Source: Camarhynchus parvulus (taxonomy: Eukaryota > Chordata > Aves > Passeriformes > Thraupidae). Taken from it: DNA of 64,000 nt. Below the pieces are notes generated by a model. That model had not been told where the DNA came from. It saw only the letters and a program-made list of their open reading frames with translations, and made no database searches. The stretch's first letter is position 1. Each line of letters begins with the position of its first letter. The translations under genes and the position numbers were made by a program. This document shows, piece by piece, positions 23,601 to 34,676 of this stretch. Location of the stretch: positions 56,543,994-56,607,993 of the forward strand of contig NC_044571.1 of assembly GCF_901933205.1 (NCBI RefSeq), given 5' to 3'.

Positions 23601-26327
23601 GGCACAGATGTTAGCTTTTATTAAATATCAACAGAATTTAACAGTGCCAACAGCCCTTTGCTGAAAGAGAAAGGAAGATGGGAAGGAAATCCCTTCTTTG
23701 AGATGATTTCATGCTTACTGTCCTTCAGACCTCGTCATCAGACCTGTCATTATGCTCTGTGTGTCTGACAGAGTCAGGCTAGATATAAATACTTTGATAG
23801 CTTTATGCACTTGAGTTCTGCATATAAGCTTTTGCTCATGAGAGGCAGTAGGCCATCCTGCCTGGCTCCCAGCTGTTGTTGCTGAAAGACACAATTCCCT
23901 CTTAAGCCCAGTGTGGGATCTGTTGTCCTTATGGATACATCTTTACTTCCTTGGAGTGCCTCAAAAGTCATTAGACATTAATGTTTAGGCAACTGAATTT
24001 GTCCCAAAATCCTAGATGGATTCCTTGAGTGGATGAAGGCATATATTAGAGATGCTGATAACTGTGCAGCAAAATGTACCTTTGTCCTCACACTGAAATG
24101 AAGAAGGTTTATAGAAGGAGGCAAAAACATTGAGCCCTTATCTTCTTTCTGCTCATTAGTGCCTTGTAGGTTTGGCTTTTTTTCATGAAAACCAAGTTGT
24201 TAATTTAATTCAGAGAGAGACATTATTGGGTTCTGGTCGTTTGCCATGACATGGCTTCATCCAACTTGGATTTGTTAAGGCAGATTTACTGATGCACTTG
24301 GACTTCTCTATATTTTACTCAGTGGGTACAAGTGAGGTTTAAGAATATCTCTATTCTAAGATCTCAGATCTCCTGCCCCTTCACTGCATTCACTGGACCA
24401 AACTAGTAATTTAGAAATACCAGTTTTGTTTGTTTAGGTTATCTCTTTCTTCAGATTGTTTGAATAGCACTGTGTTCAGAACTTACCCTAAGATCGTGCA
24501 AAAAGGAATTTTATATAAAGTTATTTTACTTTGTCTAATTCAGAACATTACAATATTGAATTACAAAGTGTTGATGACAACTTAATTGGTTTTAACTTGT
24601 CAATGCACCCACACAGTTTGTTTTTTCAATTGACCATACACAATCTGCCTTTATGCTGAAGGATCCCACCCCAAATGGCTACTCAAGAGCCATTACTCAA
24701 AGGTAATTGTAGAGTTGAAAGCTATTCGGTGCTAACAACACAATCCCTCCCACCTTTGCCTCCCCTCCAATTCCCCAAGGTGCTACAGGAAATGCTAGCA
24801 ATGGAGATTGTCCCAGGAGACATTGCTTTGCTTTGCAATGTTCATGCCAAAAGAAAGCATTGTTTTTGCCTGAAGTTCTCTTTTATGACATGTACAGATC
24901 AGCATAAAGTACTCTGCAAAATTAATTGAATTCTCCAGTAATTGTTCTAAAGCCAAATACCATATAGAGCCTTAAGATATATATGCATTTTCAAATGTCT
25001 TTGTAGCCTGATTTGGGCCATTTACCTCATGAAATCTCAGCTAAAGGCTGAGTGCATTAATGAAACTGCGATTCAATGTACATTTTTTTCTTATCTGCTT
25101 TTATTTTTTTGATGTGGATGCTTTTGTTTTCTGCTACAGTGAACATGTTTCCGAGGTTTACTTGATTTGTCCACCTGTTGGTGACAATATAAGCAAGGAT
25201 GGGGAATAACAGTGAATAGATATGAAGAGAAAGAGAATTGTGTCAAAGAAGATTAGGGAGAAGTATACAGACACAGCAAATCCAGCTTGATAGTTCTAGG
25301 AGATTTAATAGAGCAAGGAAATCAAAGTTTAATCTTACAAAGCTGTCTAAACTGGGGGCAGTATTCCTCTGCCGTGTTCTGGCTCCTACTGCCCAGGTTC
25401 TCTGATTCCATCCCACACTGAGGGGGTCTGCTGTCAAGGATGTGTGTCAAAAATAATGAATGAATTCACTTTCGTTTAGTATGAAAAATGGATATATCTG
25501 CTAGAACATATTGAGAGATGAGACTGGTCAAAACCAGGTTGGACCAATGAATACATTGAGTTGAACATTGGAGCATTCAGAGGATCACAAGGAGTTCAGC
25601 TCCTACTGACACAAAAAGATTGAGAGGTGTGTTTCTTCAGAGATAAATTCTAGAGTGGATCTCAGATGTTAAACAGTTGATTTGGGGGCAAAAGAAAAAA
25701 AGGGTAATTTGTGCATAGTAAGAATTTTAGTTGGAACAGTCCTTGTTACAAAAAATCCATCAATGGCAGGAATTTGAATGTAAAGTAACAGAAATTATGG
25801 ACTAAATTTACATTAGTAAATAATTCAATCCAGTAGGGAAGGATCAGCAGATCAAAGCAGGACATGTTGGCGTTTATGTCTACCATACATGAAATCTGGA
25901 GTTTTAGCTCTACACTGGATTTAACATGATTTCCTTGACTGAACATATCAGCTCTGTGTATGGCTCAAAGCAGTCAAAAGGACCAGTCACTGTGTCACAT
26001 CCTTTTGTTGGTCATGACAGGAGGGTACATTTGATCCATACATCCAGCCACCATTTTAATTTAGATTTCTGATAAAGAAATCAGCTTTACAGTGACTGAA
26101 GCTACTCTGAGCTAAATTGCATGTTTTGCTCTAGAACAAATGACAGTAGAAGAATTGCTTAATAAATGAATAAAAATATATCTGTTGTTCATATACCACA
26201 ATGTATGCCTTGTTATAACTCCAATTTCAATGAATTTATATTCAATATTTGATTTTTCTCCATGTGTCTATTCTACCCCAAATAAAATATCAAGTACATA
26301 ATAGGTATTACATAAATGCAAACATTT

Positions 26328-26410
26328 ATAGACTCATAGGATGATGGGCTGGAAGGGACCTTAATTTTTTTATTTTCCACCCCCCTGCTGAGGGCAGAGG
26401 TGCCACCCTG
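26328..26410 (-). mobile_element. CR1 LINE 3' tail fragment
   Basis: ATAGACTCATAGGATGATGG, then GGCTGGAAGGGACCTTAA, a T-rich interruption, and CCCCCCTGCTGAGGGCAGAG match the antisense CR1 tail. About 80 bp; the T-rich stretch replaces the expected 'agatcatcta' block. Confidence 0.8.
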
Positions 26411-27407
26411 ATATAGAATCATTTTATAAATTTAAATTTTAACTGGGGTTATGTTAAAGAATTTTTTCTTTAATTTCCCTCTCTTCATCTCTTTGTATGT
26501 ATGCATATAGTGTTTTCACAAGCTTTTAAAAATTAGTAATTAATTAAATTTTTCGTTTGAAAGAAAGACTGTACTACGTACTGCTAGTACTGTTAATTCA
26601 AAGATGTAGCAGAGGAGTGAGTGGTAATATCATAGGTTCATGGTTTTAATTTATTAATTTAGCAATTTTATTTTTCAGTGCTGTATGTTTCTCTCATATT
26701 TTGCATTCTGGATGTTTTACTATGCTGTTTTTCCCTTCTTTTTAAAGCACCACTAATTCACCTCAGTGCTGCAATAATCGGTAACTGGGAAGGAGTTTGG
26801 AAGGAGAAGGAGGGAAAAAGAGAGCTATTGAAGTAAATGAAGCATTACCCATGATTGCTGCACATGCCAGTGTCTGTTTCTCTACTAGCATCATATCCCC
26901 TCTTCTGAGCATTTGAATGATAACTCATTTCCCAGATCATTCCATGCGCAAGGGCAATAGTTACTTTCACCACAGAGAGAATTAGCACTGGCTGTTATAA
27001 TTTTGGAAATACATAGCAATTACTTACAGCAGAAACTTGGATCTCAGGATCCGTTAATGAGGAATGACAGAACTGATCCCAGAGATGGTGGCCCAGAGCT
27101 GCTGGATTTGCTGTTCTACACAATTGGTTCATGGAACCCCTATGCAAATCATCTTCCTTTTCTTTTTCTGTCTTTCTTCCTCCTTTCCACCAGTCTTTAT
27201 GATTTGATTCACTTAACTTCTTGTCTGTATTACCCTTCTTGTTCATTGCATTGCATTTCCTTACCATTCTGTTTGGGTATTTTTTGGACTAATTGTATCT
27301 TAAAAAGGAAAATGCTTAAATGAACTATGTTTTACAGTTGCTTTGCATCAGCATGAACTCTTTGTTTTTCTTGTATATTGCCCAGGTAGTTACTTTTGTT
27401 TTATTTC
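26411..27407. other. Unique sequence
   Basis: No repeat or gene recognised. The overlapping plus (27003-27323) and minus (26995-27267) frames of about 100 codons have no motif and shadow each other, so I take them as chance. Confidence 0.4.
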
Positions 27408-27530
27408 ATAGAATCATATTCATAGAATAGCCTGGGTTGGAAGGCACCTAAAGATCATCTAGTTCCAACCTCCCTGCTGCGGACAGGGACATTTTTCAAT
27501 TGACCAAGTTACTCAGAGCTCTATCTTTGA
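27408..27530 (-). mobile_element. CR1 LINE 3' tail fragment
   Basis: CATAGAATCATATTCATAGA is the antisense terminal repeat. GGGTTGGAAGGCACCTAAAG, CATCTAGTTCCAACCTCCC and GGACAGGGACATTTTTC follow in the usual order, and the decayed continuation TTGACCAAGTTACTCAGAGC corresponds to the 'agaccaggttgctcagagc' block. Confidence 0.88.
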
Positions 27531-27598
27531 CCATCTGTATTTCAAAATTAAACTTTATTTTACTTTGAAGGTCTTAAGGATGTATGAAAGCCATGTGT

Positions 27599-27630
27599 AG
27601 GTGTAACTAGGTGTAACTAGGTGTAACTAT
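27599..27630. repeat. Three-copy 10-bp tandem repeat
   Basis: AGGTGTAACT repeated three times head to tail, the last copy running into TTAGACTG. Very small; probably replication slippage. Confidence 0.85.
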
Positions 27631-28039
27631 TTAGACTGTTAGGGGTAACATAATGTTCATAAAACTTCTTTTGGGATCCTGCAATTTGCAATAAACCAAA
27701 AAAAGATAACATTAAAGCTCACTTGGAAGTACACCTACTCTCTAATGACATTTATTTTCAAACTGAATTACAGAAAATCCAAAGTCTGACCCAATGTCTG
27801 TCTCTCTGGATAAGTTTCATTTTCACATACTATTAGAAAGATATTTGTAACTGGAAAAAAATGCTCGAAGGAATGTCTGAGAAAGACTATAGATAAAGAT
27901 GTACATTGTTTTGAATTAATGTTTACTTGGAACTAGTACTTTTCTTTCTGAAGGAATCTTGGAGACGCTTGTGTTTAAAACACTTATGATTAGAAATTAT
28001 TTTATCATAAATGTGCCAGTCTCATGCATACAAATTTCG
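27631..28039. other. Unique sequence
   Basis: About 400 bp of AT-rich sequence with nothing recognised. Confidence 0.4.
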
Positions 28040-28615
28040 TTGAGCTAGGGACACACTGCAGAATGATTTACAGCTGGACTTCATGGCACTGACCACAGCC
28101 TTCAGAGACTCGTGGTTTCACCAGTTTTCAGTGCACACTACTTTCCACTTATCTCTTCCATACTTCCTCATTTTGTCTATGAAGGCGATATGGCAGACAG
28201 TCTTGAAAACCTTGTTTGGTAAAGTTGGAATAAACAACAGCCACTTCTCTCACTGTGCCCTGCTCCCCCTTTGCCTCCCTGAGCTGAGCTAGCCCTTTTG
28301 TGCTGAAGGCTACAAGGTTGATCAGGCATGACTTCCCCATTGTAAATCCATGCTGACCAATCCTATCACTTTCCTTTAACACATTTGGAAAAGGTTTCCA
28401 GGGCTATTTGCTCCATTGCATTCTCCAAGACTTAGGTGCAGCTGACTGAATTGTAGTTCTCTGAACCCTACTTACCTTTCTTGAAGGCAGGGGTGACCTT
28501 TGCTTTCTTCCAGCCCCTAAGGAACCTCCACTGATCATCATGACCCTTCAAAAGTAATTGAGATTGGCATCACAATGACATCAGTTTCCTCAGAATTTGT
28601 AGGTGCATCCTACAA
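28040..28615 (-). mobile_element. CR1 LINE, reverse-transcriptase piece
   Basis: Read on the minus strand, this contains CR1 ORF2 text: a GWKKAKVTPAFKK-like stretch around 28480-28520, ATGGAGCAAATAGCCCTGGA near 28400, HGFTMGKSCLINLVAF near 28310-28350, and VVYSNFTKQGFQDCLPYRLH near 28190-28240, a decayed version of the RT motif normally reading DFSKAFDTVSH. The catalytic aspartates are not preserved in a continuous frame. It is truncated at both ends. It faces away from the plus-strand CR1 that begins directly to its right. Confidence 0.85.
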
Positions 28616-28617
28616 AA

Positions 28618-29650
28618 GCAAGGCCTCAGTGACTGGAAATATCACACCCATTTTAAAAAAGGATTAAAAGGAGGATGCTGGGAATTACTGACCTGTCAAT
28701 GTCATCTCAATATGTAGTAAGATAATGGAAGAGAACCTCCTGGAAGTTGTGTCAAAACATATGGAAGACAAAGAAGTGATTAGAAACAGCTAGTATGGCT
28801 TCATCAAGGGCAAATTTGGCCTGATGAATCTAGTGGCCTTGTAAAATGAAGTAACTGCTTTTGTAGACAAGGGAAGTCATTAAAAGATGTTATCTATCTG
28901 GACATTTTTAAGATCTTTGATATGGCCTCCCACAATAATCTTGCCACAAAATTGAAGATAAGGGTTTGATAGATGAGCTGTCATATGCAAAAAGAATCGG
29001 CTGGATGGTCACATGCAGAATTGCAGTCACGTGTTCAATGTCCAAGTGAAAACCAGAAATGAGTGGTCTCCCTCAAGAGTTCTGTACTGGGACAAAATCC
29101 ATTTAATATCTTCATCAATGACATATATAGTGGAGTCAAGTGCAACCTCAGCAAGTTTACAGATGACAGTGAATGGTACAGTTGATACATTAGGAATGCC
29201 ATCCAGAGGAGCCTTGACAATATTGAGGACTGGGCCCAGGTGATTCTCATGGGGCTCAACAAGGCCAAGTGAAAGGTTCCGTATGTGGGTCAGGGTAATC
29301 CCCATTACAGCATGAACTGGGGATGAATGGATTGAGAGCAGTCCTGAGGAGGACTTCCTGGTGGAGGAAAAATTGGTTAAGAGTTGGCAATCTGCACTTA
29401 CAGCCCAGAGAACCAACCCTGTCCTGGACTGCATCAAAAGCAGTATGGCCATCAGGGCAAGGAAGGGGATTCTGCCCCACTGTTCCTGCTCTTGTGAAAC
29501 TCCGCTTGGAGAGCTTCATCCAGCTCTGGAGTCCTAACAAGATGAAGGACATGGATCTCTTAGAGTGGGTCCAGAGGGAAGAAGGTAGATTTAGCTTGGA
29601 CACAAGGGAGAAATTCTTTTATGAAGAGCATGGGCCCAGTTCTGCAGAGT
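28618..29650 (+). mobile_element. CR1 LINE, ORF2 and partial 3' region
   Basis: It starts at the RT block (GGGAATTACTGACCTGTCAAT, 'NxRPVxxxSxxxKIMEE') and proceeds through YGFIKGKFGLMNLVAL-like sequence near 28795, the 'PSRVLYWDKI' block near 29075, the 'ILRTGPR' block near 29220 and the 'GLNKAK'-like block near 29260. The 3' part (DCIKSSMAIRARKGILP near 29425; CAGCTCTGGAGTCC near 29521) follows. Near 29580 it jumps to a decayed AGATTTAGCTTGGACACAAG segment and ends without the terminal octamer repeat. Many stops and shifts; no functional product. Confidence 0.88.
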
Positions 29651-29950
29651 GACATCCATTCTAAAGACTTGCAACCAGGTTGAGGTCTCCTTTGGGCTGG
29701 AATAGCTGATCCAGATTTTCTTGTTCCCATCTATACAAACTGCTGCTCCTTTGTGATCCACTCTAGGTCCAGTAATTACACTGGGATCTCCATGTCCCTG
29801 TTGAAATGCGTGACCTTCACCAGTCAGGAGTCAGCTGGAGCAAGAGCTCAACACCCTTTGATCAAGTTTCTGAAGAAGCTGAAATCTGCTTTCTAAGGAG
29901 GGGTGTGAAGTTACTAAAACTGTCTTGAGTAAGAAGTGACATATTCTATC
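29651..29950 (-). other. Unidentified sequence with a minus-strand open stretch
   Basis: Directly after the CR1 remnant, the minus strand carries an open stretch from a stop near 29840 down into the CR1 remnant near 29590. It includes GHGDPSVITGPRVDHKG and AAVCIDGNKKIWISYSSPKE. The composition looks more protein-like than the surroundings, and the segment is GC-richer. I do not recognise the family. It could be a decayed retroviral or retrogene fragment, or an unnamed repeat. No start codon or splice context makes it a gene candidate. Confidence 0.35.
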
Positions 29951-32285
29951 ATTGGCTCCAACACTTTATCTTGGCATAAAACCACTTGTCTACCTACAAC
30001 AGACTAATAGAGAAATGAAAGAGAGAAAAAAAGACAGGGCTGATCCACAGAAATTGTAATTGCTTTAAAGGGCTGATTTAATTGCTAATGAAAAGTAATC
30101 TCATGGTGCAGAAGCGCTAATGTTTACAAATTTTGCCAGGTTTGAATTTTGAAAACTTCCTGTCCTTTGTATTTTTAGTTGTCTTACATGATAATAATCT
30201 TTAAGAAATCATTTAAAAAATAAGGCTGATTTTGAATGCAGTTAAATAATGCTTCTTTGGTGCTCCCTTCTTACACATATTCTCTTCCAGTTCTTTAATG
30301 TTTGTGGAGCAAATGAAGAATTTCTAAACAGCGCCAGAGGGACATTGTGCTAATTCTTTGAGAAAGAAAATCCTTACATTTTTAGTATGCCTTAAGCACT
30401 GCTGGTTTATGATAAGGTCTTTGTAGAGGTGCAATAAAGATAATGGCTTATTTAAAATACTATCAATATACTTGGTTAGGAAACGAAAACCCCAGTTCTT
30501 CATGCATTGTATTTAAATGAGTGAAACTTCTTCCTTTAAAGGATTGCAATGTATACATGGGTACTCTATTATGATGGGGTGTTTTTTTTGGTGTAACTGT
30601 GTTTGAATATAGAAATATGGCATGGATTAAGTGCCATCCCTCTCTGAAAGATTTATTTTCTGAGAGGAGGGTGAATATACATTGGGGTGAACAAATACCA
30701 CTGCAGGTATCTTTTTAAAATTCAAGCATGAATACAAATGCCCATGATACAGAACATGTAAAAATGTGTTCTAATAAGTATATTAATTATTTTTGAAGGG
30801 ACTTAATAATACCCAGAGTGGAATAGATTATTTTAAAAAAATCAGGATAAGTAATCTAAGATTCTTGTTGCAGATTTTGTGTTCCATTGCATGTTCTTTG
30901 CCATTGGTTTCAGAAAAGGGTGTTAATGGCATGTAGCACTAATATAAAGAAGGGACTACACAGTTTACTTTCCAGTGGCTGCTTTTGGCCGCAGTAAACC
31001 ATTTGAAATGTATTCAGGTAGTAACTGAAAAGGGAGTGCAAGGATTTATTTGACTGTCCAGGGAAGAGGAGTTCAATTATCTTCTTGTGGATCTCTCATC
31101 ACATGTGTAAAATGTGGGTGTAAAGTAATTTGATCAAAGCTGAGCCACAGCATGCCAGCAGCACTGTGACAAGAGCTTTAGATATAGCAATATGCTATGT
31201 ATCATCATTTTTTTCCCCACTAAAACCTAATGGGATGGTATAGCTTTTGATCTCTGCTGATAAGGCCTTGTACGCATCCTGTATGACAATGTGTATTTTG
31301 AGTGTGTTGTCCTTCTGGCCTATATAAATAAATATTTTGAAGACAGACCTGAGTGCCCTCATTTCAAAAGTTTCCTTTTTTTCAACCAGAACATTTTTCA
31401 GGCAGTAAGGCCCAGGGTTTCTGATAGAGCTTATGTGTTGAATTGCAATGTTTTCCTTACCTCTGCTAATTTCAATATAGTAAATTTTAGCTATATTTGA
31501 GTGCTTTAAAAAAATGCCACTCTTGATACATCTGATATATTACTGTAGGTTGTTATAAATTCTGCCATGCGTCCCTACAATATTTTTTAAAGTCACTTAA
31601 GTAGTCAGTTACAATATGAGCTGCCTGTATCCTGATATTTTCCACAAATGATGGCTCACAGTAATCCATTTATAAGTCCATCGAGCCTTCAGCCAGATGT
31701 TATGTTGCTAACAGTTCCACTGCCTCCTCCAAATACTGTTATCATTTTCCTGACCTTTCTGGTGCCACACCTTTGACCTCCTATTGATTTGGTATATTGT
31801 AACGATTCTACTCTTGTGACGCAAGAGTTACTGCTGTTCTCTGGATATTTTCAGGTAGAGTGTTTTTCCACATGACTGTGTGAATAGTATTTTCCTGTGG
31901 TGAAATAATTTTTTTCTCCTCTTATTCAAGGGCCTTTTTTGAGCCAGAATGACAAAATTAACATCTGAAGGGCTGGTATTTTTTTCAATGTCTCATTAAT
32001 CATGTGGGATAAATGCTTGGCAGATTCCAAAGACATAATGTGTTAAAACAGAGACAGTTATAATATGACATTAATATAAAATGTTGTAAGAATTTAATTT
32101 TTTTAGACATATATGCTAATGCCATACTGAAAAAGGCAAGTACTTTTAGGCTCAGAGAATCAGTGCAGAGAAACAGATTGGATAAGTAGTGGAACTGCCC
32201 AATTTTTTGCATGATATTTTAAGGAGCCCAATTCACTTTCCTAATTTCCCATGAAAAAGATGTCTTGGTGCTTAACTAGCTCTGT
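29951..32285. other. Unique AT-rich sequence
   Basis: No transposon or gene recognised. The part around 30050-30170 has homeobox-like TAATTG/CTAATG and forkhead-like TGTTTAC motifs close together and might be a conserved element; this is weak. Confidence 0.4.
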
Positions 32286-32400
32286 CACACAGTCACAGAA
32301 TTTCTGAGGTGGGAAGGGAGCTCTGGACTTCAGATGGTCCATCCCCGTGCTCAATCTGAGTCAGCTGCCGCAGTTTGCCCAAGAAGTTTAAACTCACTAG
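32286..32400 (-). mobile_element. CR1 LINE 3' tail fragment
   Basis: ACAGTCACAGAATTTCTGAGG, TGGGAAGGGAGCTCTGGA and ATGGTCCATCCCCGTGCTCA follow the order of the antisense CR1 tail ('cacagaatttctaggttggaagggacctctgga...catctagtccaaccccctgctc'). Confidence 0.75.
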
Positions 32401-33009
32401 CTATTCTTTGAGGCTAACTAGATCTTCCTATCTGCAACTCAGTACTTCAAAAGATTAGACTCCACTGTTAGCAATAATTTGTACTATACCACCTCTTCCT
32501 ATTGTAGTTAGATATGGGTAGTTTTAATATTTCTTCTGTGTTTGCCATCTAGGAAAACTCAATGAGCACAGTAGCAATCAATTAAAAGTAAATAGGTATC
32601 TCTGACAGTTTAAAGGAGTCCCAAAGAGGATGACAAGAGATTGGTACAAGACAATAAATAATTTATAGCTGGAGAAAATTAATCAAGAACCCCCAATTCC
32701 CTCTGTCCCCACACTCAGGTGCTCAATTACAGTACCTCTAAGAAGAGGCAGGAGACCAATAACTAAACATCTGTGACATAAATGAATTTAACTATTAGGG
32801 AGAAAATCTTGAAGCATATAAACACACTAAAGTAACCAAACCAAATTACAATACAATGTACGTTTGCTTTGTATAATGCCTTTCATTATACTATTTCCCA
32901 GAACTCTTCACATAATTAAATAATATAAATGTTATGGAGTGTAAGTGAAATGCAGCAGCAATAGAGAGATTTTTTCTAATGGAGGCAGAGAACACAATTA
33001 TAAGCTATT
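32401..33009. other. Unique sequence
   Basis: Nothing recognised in this AT-rich 600 bp. Confidence 0.4.
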
Positions 33010-33118
33010 GCAAAAAGTAAAAAAAAAAGAGAAGAGAAGAAAAAAAAGAGAAGAAAGAAAAAAAAAAGAAAGAGAAGATATTGCAAAAAAGAAAAAAAAA
33101 TTAGAAAAAGAGAAGAAT
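33010..33118. repeat. Poly-purine (A/G-rich) low-complexity tract
   Basis: Over 100 bases with almost only A and G, including GAGAAGAGAAG and long A runs with near mirror symmetry. The lysine/arginine/glutamate-rich 81-codon frame through it (32945-33190) is an artefact of the composition. Tracts of this kind can adopt triplex structures. It sits directly upstream of the CR1 start. Confidence 0.9.
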
Positions 33119-34676
33119 TCAGACAAAGATGTCCATGAGACTCAGTTTCAGAAATCTGGTGTATGGGGGAGAGATGGGCTCCATTTGTGAGCAAACAGCA
33201 TCTTTGGTCATAAATTTTTCAAGCTGGTGAAGACAGCTTCAAACTAGAATTGCTGTGGGATGGGAATGTCAATCTATCCCACTCATATCAGTTTGATGCC
33301 AGCAAAAGATGCCCAGAGCCTGGGGAGGGATCACAGGTCAGCAGGAGAGCACATGAAAGGTAGCAAATAGTTGTTCCAGCCACTCCAGCCAGTGAGTCAT
33401 CTTCATCAGAATCCAACTTAAAAGTCTCTAAAAATGTGCATGGTTCATGGGGAATAAGCAAATAGAGTGGAGAATATGTGCATACCTGCAGGGCACTGTG
33501 GCATGGCTGCCGTGACTGGAGCATAAGGATCCAGTCTCTTCAGGAAGGAAGGCAGGAGCACAAGGAATGGGTGTTGTCTGCTGTATCAGTGGAATGAATG
33601 GACCTCTGCCTGGGGATGCATGAGGACCTGACTGAGAACTTATGGATCAGGAATAAAGGAAAGGCAGGGATATAGGGGGGATCTGCTACAGGCTTCCCTA
33701 TAGGGAAGACTGAGTAGATGAGAATCTTAATGGACAAATTGGACAAGCCTCATGTTCACAATCCCTGGTCCTCATGGGGGAATTCAGCCACCTTGATATC
33801 TGTTGAAGGAATAACACAGCCAGGTGCAAGAAACCCAGTGGCATTAGTGAATGCATTGATGATAACTCTCTTCTCCAAGTGATAGGAAATCCAGTGAGGA
33901 AAGGTGTTATGCTGGACCTTGTTCATTCCAAAAAGTAGGGGCTAGTGGGGAATATGAATCTCAATGGCAGCCTGGGCTTCAATGATCACAAAGTAGTGGA
34001 GCTTAAGATCCTTTGGGCAGTGAAAAGGGTATGCAGCAAGCTCACTTCCCTGGACTTCAGGAGAGCAGACTTTGGGCTCTTCAGTGGTCTGCTCGATCTA
34101 CCATGGGATAAAGCCCTAGAGGAAAGAGAAGCCCAAGAAAGCTGGTTAATATTGACAGGTCATCTCCTCCAAGCTCATGAGAGATGCATCCCAACAGCAA
34201 GGAAGCTGGGAAAAACTAACAGGAGGCCAGCATTAGTGAACATGGACCTGTTAGAGCAGGTCCAGAGGAGAGCCACTAAGTTGATCACAGAGGTGGAGCA
34301 CCTCTTCTATGTAGACAGGTTCAAAGAGTTGGGGTTCAGGGACACCTCATAGCAGCTTTCCAGGTAACTAGACGGAATTCTGCAAGAAATCTAAAGAGGG
34401 ACTTTCTACAAAGGTGTGTAGCAAAAGGATGACATGTAGTGGGTTTAAACTGACAGATGGTAGGTTTACATGAGGTATTAGGAAGAAAATCTTTGCTGTG
34501 AGGGTGGTGAGGCACTGGTACTCTTGTAGATGTCACATCCCTGGAATTTTTCAAGGCCAGGCTGGATGAGCATCTGAACAACCTGCTCTAGAGGAAGGTG
34601 TGCCTGTCCATAATGGGGACTTCGCATAAGATGATCTTTAAGGTCCCCTCCAAATCAAACCATTCCATGAGTTTAA
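33119..34676 (+). mobile_element. CR1 LINE with large internal deletion
   Basis: The left part is late endonuclease and linker sequence of ORF2: TTCAGCCACCTTGATATCTG near 33783, ATAACACAGCCAGGTGCAAG near 33812, TGCATTGATGATAACTCTC near 33853. A 135-codon frame (33945-34352) then contains SLGFNDHKVVELKIL, DFRRADFGLFSGLLDLPWDK and AQESWLILTGHLLQAHER, followed without a frame break by MDLLEQVQRRATKLI, which belongs near the C-terminus of ORF2. The whole reverse transcriptase is therefore missing, removed by an in-frame internal deletion near 34235. The 3' UTR follows (GTGAGGGTGGTGAGGCACTG near 34498) and ends close to 34676 in a decayed CCATTCCATGAG terminal repeat. Confidence 0.9.

Larger units (their letters stand above)
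15376..26327. other. About 11 kb of unique AT-rich sequence
   Basis: No recognisable transposon, exon or RNA gene. Frames do not exceed about 90 codons and carry no motif. Smaller features: three RFX/X-box-like CATGGAAAC sites (15651-15663, 16425-16438, 17128-17141), a short TG/TA-rich run near 18005-18035, T runs at 20622-20656, and a 15-bp direct repeat at 20853-20867 and 20882-20896. The length and low repeat content suit a deep intron or gene desert. Confidence 0.45.

Noticed and set aside
29027..29452. 141-codon minus-strand frame
   Set aside because: Antisense shadow of the plus-strand CR1 at 28618-29650.
30330..30343. Second CTCF-like site (GCGCCAGAGGGAC)
   Set aside because: Only the central CCAGAGGG fits; the flanking positions do not.
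32945..33190. 81-codon Lys/Arg/Glu-rich plus frame resembling a coiled coil
   Set aside because: It lies in an A/G-only tract that yields K, R and E in this frame by composition.
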